Position numbers and translations under genes: made by a program. A stretch of 14,277 bases of DNA from Solirubrobacterales bacterium (lineage in GTDB: Bacteria > Actinomycetota > Thermoleophilia > Solirubrobacterales > Solirubrobacteraceae): positions 9,312-23,588 of the forward strand of contig PMKB01000008.1 of the NCBI GenBank assembly GCA_003157595.1. Reading direction: 5' to 3'. The notes below the pieces were generated by a model, which made no database searches, was not told where the DNA came from, and saw only the letters and a list, made by a program, of their open reading frames with translations. Positions 8,415 through 12,777 of the stretch are shown piece by piece; the stretch's first letter is position 1, and each line of letters opens with the position of its first letter.

Positions 8415-8786
8415 TCACTTCGCCGCGTAGCCGCGTTCGGCCTTGCGGATGTGACCCAGCTTCGCCAGCTGGGTCAGACGATTGGAAACGCTCGAGCGGT
8501 TGAGATCGAGGCCCTTCGCCACCTCGCCGGCGGTGCTGCCCGGGTGCTTGGCAAGGAATTCGACGATGCGCGCCCCCGTGTCGGCCTTGAGCGTGCGGGC
8601 CTCGGCCCGGCGCTTGCTGGCGCGCCGCGAAGTGGCGCGCCGCAGCGAGCGTGGAGCTGCCGCGCCGATCGCCTCCTCGCCACCGGCGTGAGCTTCCTTC
8701 AGCTCCGCCTCGAGCCGAGCCAGGTGCGTTCGAAGCTCGGCCACCTCGGCTTCGAGCGTGTCGATCGACTGCTGGGTTCGAGCCAT
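8415..8786 (-). CDS. Small DNA-binding protein: N-terminal coiled coil, C-terminal winged helix-turn-helix
   Basis: A 123-residue protein. Residues 1-33 form a heptad-rich acidic coiled coil (TLEAEVAELRTHLARLEAEL). An Ala/Gly-rich hinge follows, then a strongly basic linker (about 45-65: RSLRRATSRRASKRRAEAR). From about 68 there is a winged helix-turn-helix of MarR/IclR style: ARIVEFLAKHPGSTAGEVAKG, then the recognition helix LNRSSVSNRLTQLAKLG, and a short wing HIRKAERGY. The coil should make dimers or oligomers, and the C-terminus should bind DNA. There is no ligand domain, so it is either a small regulator or an architectural protein. On the minus strand GGAAGGGA lies just before the ATG and serves as the ribosome site. 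It is divergent from the DUF2007 gene, with only 48 bp between start codons, so it may affect that gene. It is not recognisable as a named regulator. Confidence 0.85.
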   Translation of the reverse strand: MARTQQSIDTLEAEVAELRTHLARLEAELKEAHAGGEEAIGAAAPRSLRRATSRRASKRRAEARTLKADTGARIVEFLAKHPGSTAGEVAKGLDLNRSSVSNRLTQLAKLGHIRKAERGYAAK

Positions 8787-8822
8787 CGCGTCCCTTCCGT
8801 CGAGGTGTGGCCGGCTACGGGC

Positions 8823-8828
8823 TACGAT
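8823..8828 (+). promoter_or_regulatory. Putative -10 element of a leaderless promoter (DUF2007 gene)
   Basis: TACGAT (TANNNT) ends 6 nt before the ATG at 8835. The motif GGCTACG occurs twice here, overlapping, in the stretch just before and through the hexamer. There is no Shine-Dalgarno sequence, so transcription probably starts at the ATG. Confidence 0.45.
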
Positions 8829-8834
8829 GGTCCG

Positions 8835-9101
8835 ATGCTGGTATCCGTAGCGAGCGCGCAGAGCGAACCAGAGGCAGAGATGATATGCGCGCGGCTTTCC
8901 GAAGCCGGAATTCGCGCCGTCAGCAAGCGCAACATCGGAGCCGACAACCCGGAGTTCGGCGTCGGCGGGAGCCGGAACGTCTATGTCGAGGAGGGGCTTG
9001 CCGCACGCGCCCGCGAAGCTCTTTCGGTCCCCGAGTTCAGCGACGCGGAGCTTGCGAAGCTCAGCGAGCAGGCGGGACGCGACGCTGCGGAGGCCCCCTA
9101 G
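8835..9101 (+). CDS. DUF2007-type putative signal-transducing protein
   Basis: An 88-residue soluble protein. The pattern LVSVASAQSEPEAEMICARL (residues 2-21), then SEAGIRAVSKRN and GSRNVYVEEGLAARAREAL is the DUF2007 fold: a small ferredoxin-like domain in which a strand, a long helix that scans 'sources of change', and a final strand-helix pair follow each other. The family is described as putative signal-transducing proteins on structural grounds, without a proven ligand. The frame is open well upstream, but the family starts at this ATG, and TACGAT sits 6 nt before it. The tail (SDAELAKLSEQAGRDAAEAP) is charged and probably disordered or helical. It is divergent from the coiled-coil wHTH gene. 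Confidence 0.85.
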   Translation: MLVSVASAQSEPEAEMICARLSEAGIRAVSKRNIGADNPEFGVGGSRNVYVEEGLAARAREALSVPEFSDAELAKLSEQAGRDAAEAP

Positions 9102-9182
9102 CTAGTGGTGGTCCTGCTCGAAACGGTCCACCGTAAACGTCGGCCGCTCCCGGCACAACGTTCCGGGGATACCCACTAGGCG

Positions 9183-9641
9183 ATGTCCTACACGACCGCC
9201 GACGGTCGCCGGCAGGTGCTCGACGCGCTGGCCGCCGCCGCCGATCAGATCGGGGTCGCGGTGGCCTACCTCGGCGAGGCCTACGAGCAACTCGACGAGT
9301 ACGCCGCCGAGCGGCTCGAGCAGCAGCTGTTCCGGCCCGTCCAACTCGCCTACGGCCGGGCGCGCCGCGTTCACAGCGAATTCGCCGGGCGCCACGGCCT
9401 GCCGACACGCACCTTCGACGCACAGCATCCGCACGTGCGGGCAAACGACGCCAGGGGATTGATCGACAGCGCCGTCGAGGCGGTGGCTCGGGCGGACGGC
9501 GGACTCGGCGGCCTGCAGGATTCGATGTTGCCGATCGAGGTTGGCGATGCGGAGTTGCGCGCGGGGCTCGAGGGGGTGCGTGTGCTGCTCGGCGAGGTCG
9601 GCGACCGCGCCCGCCGGCTGGAGCGGACGCTCGGGCGATAA
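9183..9641 (+). CDS. Conserved-looking all-helical cytoplasmic protein, function unknown
   Basis: A 152-residue protein with no signal peptide or membrane helix. It starts SYTTADGRRQVLDALAAAAD and is helical throughout, with an acidic, amphipathic middle (LGEAYEQLDEYAAERLEQQLF), a central GRHGLPTRTF turn, and an ending LRAGLEGVRVLLGEVGDRARR that again looks like a long helix. Codon use matches the neighbours, so it is a real gene. I believe I have seen similar proteins in Solirubrobacterales genomes, but cannot prove this here. No enzyme motif is visible. There is no Shine-Dalgarno; GATACC (9169-9174) lies 8 nt before the ATG and could be a weak -10 box. The 81-bp gap after the DUF2007 gene holds only short inverted pieces (AACGT 9136-9140 with ACGTT 9158-9162). 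The two may be co-transcribed. Confidence 0.75.
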   Translation: MSYTTADGRRQVLDALAAAADQIGVAVAYLGEAYEQLDEYAAERLEQQLFRPVQLAYGRARRVHSEFAGRHGLPTRTFDAQHPHVRANDARGLIDSAVEAVARADGGLGGLQDSMLPIEVGDAELRAGLEGVRVLLGEVGDRARRLERTLGR

Positions 9642-9643
9642 CC

Positions 9644-9668
9644 GCGGCCCGCGCCCGGCGGCGGCCGC
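9644..9668. terminator. GC hairpin between convergent genes
   Basis: GCGGCC (9644-9649) pairs with GGCCGC (9663-9668) around a 13-nt loop, in the 46-bp gap between the helical protein and the small membrane protein. It has no T-run. Position and composition suggest a shared terminator, but in DNA this GC-rich a 6-bp stem can arise by chance. Confidence 0.3.
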
Positions 9669-9687
9669 TCGGAGCCGTCCGGTGCGA

Positions 9688-9894
9688 CTAGCGTTGCCCC
9701 GCGCGCGCGGCACGCCGCAGCGAGTCGGCCAGCAGCGCCACGACGGCGAGCGGCAGCACCCACCAGGCCGCGACCGTGCTCGTCGCGACAAGCGCGGTGG
9801 CGGCGATCGCGACCACGACACCGATCGCGGCGCGCCAGTCGTCGCCGACGACGAAGTTCCACACGCCGAGCGCCGCCGCTGTGACGGCGCTCAC
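9688..9894 (-). CDS. 68-residue membrane protein coupled to the COG4280-like gene
   Basis: The GTG at 9892-9894 overlaps the upstream stop as GTGA, so translation is coupled. The protein begins SAVTAAALGVWNFVVGDDWR. It then has two hydrophobic helices, at about 23-40 (IGVVVAIAATALVATSTV) and 42-57 (AAWWVLPLAVVALLAD), and ends with a basic tail (SLRRAARAGQR). It has no signal peptide beyond the first amphipathic stretch. The WNFVVGDDW box before the first helix is the most distinctive part. The reading frame stays open far upstream inside the COG4280 gene, but that part is a composition shadow: only the piece from the GTG has membrane-protein character. Its tight coupling suggests a partner subunit of the larger membrane protein. 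Confidence 0.8.
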   Translation of the reverse strand: MSAVTAAALGVWNFVVGDDWRAAIGVVVAIAATALVATSTVAAWWVLPLAVVALLADSLRRAARAGQR

Positions 9895-10655
9895 GAGCCG
9901 CTCACCGTGACCGGCGCCTGCGCAGCCGAAAGCTCCGAAGCACGGCGGATCAGTGCGACGAAGGCAAGCGAGATCGCGAGCAGGGCGGGGATGATCACGA
10001 GCAGGGCGGCGTCGTGTCCCGGCCAGGACGCCCCCGCGCCCTCGGCGCCCCAGAAGGTGCCGAACGAGCTGAGCATCACGCCCACCGCGAACTTCATCGT
10101 GTTCTCCGGCACGCGCGCGAGCGGGGCGCGAATCGCGATCCCCGCCGCCGCCACGAGCACGATCGCCAGCCCCGCGGCAAGCGCCGCGAGCCCCACGCGG
10201 TGCTGGTTGGCGCCGAACGTCAACACGATGAACGCCACCTCGAGGCCTTCGAGCAGGACGCCCTTCAGAGCGACCGTGAACGAATAGGGATCGAATCCGG
10301 CCCGGAACCCGGCGCCGCGCGCCGCTTGCATCTCGTGTGCGAAGGCTGCGTCCTCGTCGTGTAGCGCCTTCAGCCCGCCGGCCCGCAGGATGGCCTTGCG
10401 CAGCCACTGCAAGCCGAACACGAGCAGGAGCCCGCCGACGCCGACGCGCAGGACGTCGATCGGGAGCGAGGTCAGCGCCGGACCGAGCGCGCCGACGAGC
10501 ACGGCCAGCAGCGCCGTCGCGGCCCCTACTCCGGCAAGCGTCGAGGACCAGCTGCGCGTGGTGCCGACCGCGAGCACGATCGTCAGCGCCTCGACGGCCT
10601 CGACGGCGCAGGCGAGAAAGACCGACACCGCCAGGCCGAGCTCGGCGCCGCTCAT
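9891..10655 (-). CDS. COG4280-like multi-pass membrane protein with two ExxE motifs
   Basis: A 254-residue protein starting MSGAELGLAVSVFLACAVEA. About six or seven hydrophobic helices can be drawn. Two transmembrane segments carry the same acidic signature: AVEAVEALTIVL (about residues 16-27) and LEGLEVAFIVLTFGAN (about 129-144), each with ExxE inside the membrane. A polar loop (LHDEDAAFAHEMQ, about 103-115) separates two halves, so the protein looks like a doubled unit. The sequence resembles what is catalogued as COG4280, 'predicted membrane protein'. Paired ExxE motifs in membrane helices also occur in FTR1-type iron permeases (RExxE), so metal ion transport is a reasonable guess, not a conclusion. 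An in-frame extension upstream to 10814 exists, but it is Arg/Pro-rich and not membrane-like. The start overlaps the stop of a 17-codon ORF (ATGA), and the gene is followed by the coupled 68-residue protein. Confidence 0.85.
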   Translation of the reverse strand: MSGAELGLAVSVFLACAVEAVEALTIVLAVGTTRSWSSTLAGVGAATALLAVLVGALGPALTSLPIDVLRVGVGGLLLVFGLQWLRKAILRAGGLKALHDEDAAFAHEMQAARGAGFRAGFDPYSFTVALKGVLLEGLEVAFIVLTFGANQHRVGLAALAAGLAIVLVAAAGIAIRAPLARVPENTMKFAVGVMLSSFGTFWGAEGAGASWPGHDAALLVIIPALLAISLAFVALIRRASELSAAQAPVTVSGS

Positions 10656-10705
10656 CGGATCGCTTCGAGAAGGCTGTGGCGGAAGCTCGTCATCGCATCG
10701 CTCAT
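10652..10705 (-). CDS. Possible 17-codon leader ORF coupled to the COG4280-like gene
   Basis: Reading leftward from the ATG at 10703-10705, the peptide is MSDAMTSFRHSLLEAIR. Its TGA (10652-10654) overlaps the ATG of the COG4280-like gene (10653-10655) as ATGA. The COG4280-like ATG has no obvious Shine-Dalgarno of its own, so ribosomes finishing this short ORF could reinitiate there. A GACAAT hexamer lies 7 nt before the short ORF's ATG. The frame continues upstream to an ATG at 10868-10870, but that stretch is unlike a protein. It could be a leader peptide, a real microprotein, or chance. Confidence 0.35.
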   Translation of the reverse strand: MSDAMTSFRHSLLEAIR

Positions 10706-10712
10706 GCGTTCG

Positions 10713-10718
10713 ATTGTC
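10713..10718 (-). promoter_or_regulatory. Putative -10 element for the COG4280 operon
   Basis: On the minus strand GACAAT matches four of six positions of TATAAT and ends 7 nt before the ATG of the 17-codon ORF. If it is used, the operon's message starts at or within 1-2 nt of that ATG, about 50 nt before the COG4280-like start codon. No good -35 is visible. Confidence 0.35.
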
Positions 10719-10818
10719 TCGCAAAGCCTCGTCGCGGGCGACCCGGCGCGGGCGGCGCGCCTCCCCGCCACCGGGTAACGCGGTGCTAACCACACGAGCT
10801 GGCGAACGGCGCAATAGT

Positions 10819-10859
10819 TACGGTGACCACCCACCCACAGCAGTTCCGACGCAGAGGAG
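10819..10859 (+). promoter_or_regulatory. Putative -10 box and strong Shine-Dalgarno for the 92-residue gene
   Basis: TACGGT at 10819-10824 fits TANNNT. GAGGAG at 10854-10859 lies 9 nt before the ATG at 10869. Unlike most genes in this window, this one has a leader (roughly 38 nt) and a consensus ribosome site. Confidence 0.4.
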
Positions 10860-10868
10860 ACGTTTGCC

Positions 10869-11147
10869 ATGACGCACGAGTCCTACAAGGCCTGGCTTGA
10901 CGCGATGCCGATCGACGACGTGCGTCGGAAGATGGAGCGCCTCGAGCGCAAGCTCGCAGACCTGCAGGTGCTGGAGCGCCTGCATGCCGAGCGCCACGGC
11001 GGCGGCGAGACCGAGCCGGACGCCGACGCGCTCGACGAGGCGCACGACGAGCCCGGGCTCGAGGAAGCACCGGCGGTCGGCGAAGCCGGCCCGTCAGACT
11101 TCGCGGGCGAAGCTCACGACCACGAGCCGGAACACAGCGAGGGTTGA
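10869..11147 (+). CDS. Small coiled-coil protein with acidic tail, function unknown
   Basis: A 92-residue protein. Residues 1-15 (MTHESYKAWLDAMPI) lead into a charged helix with heptad spacing (about 16-43: DDVRRKMERLERKLADLQVL, then ERLHAERH) that should form a coiled coil. The rest (about 44-92) is acidic, low in hydrophobics and probably disordered (TEPDADALDEAHDEPGLEEA), ending in a His/Glu-rich stretch HDHEPEHSEG. There is no signal peptide or membrane helix. The start is certain because a GAGGAG ribosome site precedes it. It is divergent from the COG4280 operon and followed by a cluster of hairpins. A self-associating scaffold or a regulator partner is possible; no family is recognised. 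Confidence 0.75.
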   Translation: MTHESYKAWLDAMPIDDVRRKMERLERKLADLQVLERLHAERHGGGETEPDADALDEAHDEPGLEEAPAVGEAGPSDFAGEAHDHEPEHSEG

Positions 11148-11203
11148 AGCGCGCGAGCGCGCTCTGCCCGCGCGAGCGGGCCGGCAGCGCTGCTTGAAGC
11201 AGC
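11148..11203 (+). terminator. Three consecutive hairpins directly after a stop codon
   Basis: Immediately after the TGA at 11145-11147, three stems follow: AGCGCG/CGCGCT (11148-11153, 11158-11163, loop CGAG), GCCCGC/GCGGGC (11166-11171, 11176-11181, loop GCGA, a GNRA tetraloop), and GCTGC/GCAGC (11189-11193, 11199-11203, loop TTGAA). There is no U-tract. The likely role is termination or 3'-end protection of the message. Confidence 0.45.
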
Positions 11204-11245
11204 CCGCCCGATCCGGGTCGCCGTGACGGCTGTCGCCTCGTGTGT

Positions 11246-11278
11246 GGTTGCCTTCCTCGAGCGACGGAGAAGGCAACC
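11246..11278. terminator. Strong 10-bp hairpin between convergent genes
   Basis: GGTTGCCTTC (11246-11255) and GAAGGCAACC (11269-11278) are exact reverse complements around a 13-nt loop, and two more pairs form if one C is bulged. This is the best hairpin in the window that is not made of GC alone. It sits between the 92-residue gene and the converging membrane-protein gene. A further 6-bp stem, CGCTCA/TGAGCG with loop TTT (11303-11317), lies just before the other gene's stop codon. These probably form a two-way terminator region. Confidence 0.55.
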
Positions 11279-11325
11279 GTGACGCGGTGCGTTTACGGCG
11301 TACGCTCATTTTGAGCGACGCCACT

Positions 11326-11721
11326 CTAAGGATCGCCGCGTCCGCGCGGTCGCAGCGGTCCCCGCGGCCCCTCGCCGTCGCGGCGCGAAGAGTTCGCGTG
11401 GCCCTCGCGACCCTTCCGGTCCCCGCGCTCTTCGTGGCCCCCGCGGCCGTCGCGCTCTTCGTGGCCCCCGCGGTCCCCGCCGTCTTCGCCGGCTTCGCCG
11501 CCGCTGAGGTCCTCGCCGTCCTCGAGCACGACGATCACCACGAACATCGCGAACGCGCCGGTGGCTCCGAGCGCGGCGAGCACGCCGCAGACGACCGACC
11601 ACGGCGACGATAGGACCGCGGCGGCGATCGTGCCGGTCACCGCGGTCGTGGCGAACACGAACCACGCGCGTCGCGGCCGCACCGGCGGCGGGATCCGGCG
11701 AAGCGGAGAGCCAGGGTTCAT
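11326..11721 (-). CDS. Small two-helix membrane protein with repetitive charged tail
   Basis: A 131-residue protein. A proline/arginine-rich start (NPGSPLRRIPPPVRPRR) is followed by two hydrophobic helices, at about 20-38 (WFVFATTAVTGTIAAAVLS) and 42-66 (SVVCGVLAALGATGAFAMFV and on). The remainder (about 67-131) is Gly/Glu/Asp/Arg/His-rich and includes a tandem nonapeptide, RGGHEERDG then RGGHEERGD (residues 84-101), before ending in Arg/Gly/Pro. Positive-inside reasoning places both ends in the cytoplasm. The start ATG has GGTGGTGGA just before it. The start codon is 23 bp from that of the divergent methyltransferase, so the two promoters must overlap. The tail's low complexity makes the C-terminal boundary the weakest part; the membrane part is well supported. 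No family is recognised. Confidence 0.65.
   Translation of the reverse strand: MNPGSPLRRIPPPVRPRRAWFVFATTAVTGTIAAAVLSSPWSVVCGVLAALGATGAFAMFVVIVVLEDGEDLSGGEAGEDGGDRGGHEERDGRGGHEERGDRKGREGHANSSRRDGEGPRGPLRPRGRGDP
11424..11473. repeat. Tandem 27-bp repeat inside the membrane-protein tail
   Basis: Bases 11424-11446 and 11451-11473 are identical over 23 nt at a period of 27 bp, which is nine codons. On the minus strand they encode the two RGGHEER units. Exact identity at DNA level, third positions included, points to a recent duplication or slippage. Confidence 0.8.
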
Positions 11722-11731
11722 TCCACCACCA

Positions 11732-11737
11732 TAAACT
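11732..11737 (+). promoter_or_regulatory. Putative -10 element of a leaderless promoter (second methyltransferase)
   Basis: TAAACT ends 7 nt before the ATG at 11745. The stretch CCATAAACT is the only AT-rich patch in the 23-bp divergent gap, and on the opposite strand it reads AGTTTATGG. The same patch may therefore serve both directions. Confidence 0.45.
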
Positions 11738-11744
11738 CGACTCG

Positions 11745-12359
<615 letters not shown>

Positions 12360-12371
12360 CGGCAGCCTCGA

Positions 12372-12400
12372 CGCGCCGCGGGGACCTGCCCAGCGGCGCG
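12372..12400 (+). terminator. Strong GC hairpin after the second methyltransferase
   Basis: CGCGCCGC (12372-12379) pairs exactly with GCGGCGCG (12393-12400). Within the loop GGG (12381-12383) can also pair with CCC (12389-12391), after one G-A mismatch, leaving a five-base loop. It begins 12 nt after the stop codon. No U-tract follows. Confidence 0.55.
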
Positions 12401-12426
12401 CCGGCCTGCGATCGTCCCGTCAGCGG

Positions 12427-12455
12427 GCCGCCGGCCGGATGGTCCGCCCGGCGGC
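12427..12455. promoter_or_regulatory. Perfect inverted repeat abutting a -10 box: candidate operator
   Basis: GCCGCCGG (12427-12434) and CCGGCGGC (12448-12455) are exact reverse complements separated by 13 bp. Their centres are 21 bp apart, two helical turns, as suits a dimeric repressor on one DNA face. The right arm ends on the base before the TACACT hexamer, so a bound protein would cover the spacer and -35 region. Confidence 0.45.
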
Positions 12456-12461
12456 TACACT
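12456..12461 (+). promoter_or_regulatory. Putative -10 element for the 59-residue gene
   Basis: TACACT fits TANNNT, giving a start near 12468 and a leader of about 80 nt before the ATG at 12549. No -35 consensus is seen; the expected place is taken by the inverted repeat at 12427-12455. Confidence 0.45.
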
Positions 12462-12548
12462 GGAGGAGAAGCTCCACCATTGAGTGCCCCAGCTCCCGCA
12501 TTCTCCTGTGGCCTTGCCAAACGCGGAGCAGCAAGGAGGCAAAGCCAT
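12462..12548 (+). promoter_or_regulatory. Structured 5' leader with competing pairings around the ribosome site
   Basis: The ribosome site AAGGAGG (12533-12539) can be masked in two ways: CCTTGC (12512-12517) pairs with GCAAGG (12531-12536), or CTCCT (12503-12507) pairs with AGGAG (12534-12538). CTCCT is also inside TTCTCC (12501-12506), which can pair with GGAGAA (12465-12470). GCTCC (12471-12475, and again 12492-12496) can pair with GGAGC (12525-12529). The leader therefore has mutually exclusive folds. It matches no riboswitch class I can recall. GGAGAA straddles the predicted transcription start, so that pairing is the least safe. Confidence 0.4.
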
Positions 12549-12728
12549 ATGCCCGACCCCGCCGAACAGCGAGGCTCCGAGCGACCGGCGCCGGCGTCGA
12601 CGTCGTTCAACGACCTGATCAAGGAGGTGGCCCGCCGCAACGAGGAGGCGCACCGCGAGGCGCTCAAGCTGCGCGTCGCCAGCGGGCGTGCCGCCCGCGA
12701 GCAGAAGCGGGCGCGCGACCTGCGCTGA
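12549..12728 (+). CDS. 59-residue basic, helical protein, function unknown
   Basis: The ATG at 12549 has an excellent Shine-Dalgarno (AAGGAGG, 9 nt before). The protein begins PDPAEQRGSERPAPASTS, a disordered-looking segment, then forms one long charged helix from about residue 20 (FNDLIKEVARRNEEAHREAL, then KLRVASGRAAREQKRARDLR). The helix is amphipathic and strongly basic at the C-terminus, so nucleic acid or ribosome contact is conceivable. There is no signal peptide or membrane helix. The frame could also start at a TTG at 12480 (82 residues), but that start has no ribosome site. The unusual point is its regulation: an inverted repeat, a -10 box and a folded leader precede it, while most neighbours look leaderless. 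The L,D-transpeptidase gene starts 49 bp downstream with its own -10 box. Confidence 0.75.
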   Translation: MPDPAEQRGSERPAPASTSFNDLIKEVARRNEEAHREALKLRVASGRAAREQKRARDLR

Positions 12729-12765
12729 TCGTCACGAAGCAGCCTGAAGCGGTCCGCCAGGTGCC

Positions 12766-12771
12766 TATGCT
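12766..12771 (+). promoter_or_regulatory. Putative -10 element of a leaderless promoter (L,D-transpeptidase)
   Basis: TATGCT (TANNNT) ends exactly 6 nt before the GTG at 12778. CTGAAG at 12744-12749 could be a weak -35 with a 16-bp spacer. No Shine-Dalgarno is present, so the message probably begins at the GTG. Confidence 0.5.
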
Positions 12772-12777
12772 GTCCGT

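Noticed and set aside
9102..9179. CTAGTGG (9102-9108) and CCACTAG (9173-9179) as a long-range inverted repeat
   Set aside because: Seven bases 64 nt apart are easily found by chance; no other support.
9102..9821. 239-codon minus-strand open frame opposite the helical 152-residue protein
   Set aside because: It crosses a convergent gap and two real genes, and the product is Arg/Pro/Gly-rich.
10656..10814. N-terminal extension of the COG4280-like protein to an ATG at 10814
   Set aside because: The extension is Arg/Pro-rich and not membrane-like. The internal ATG at 10655 starts a typical first helix and shows an ATGA overlap.
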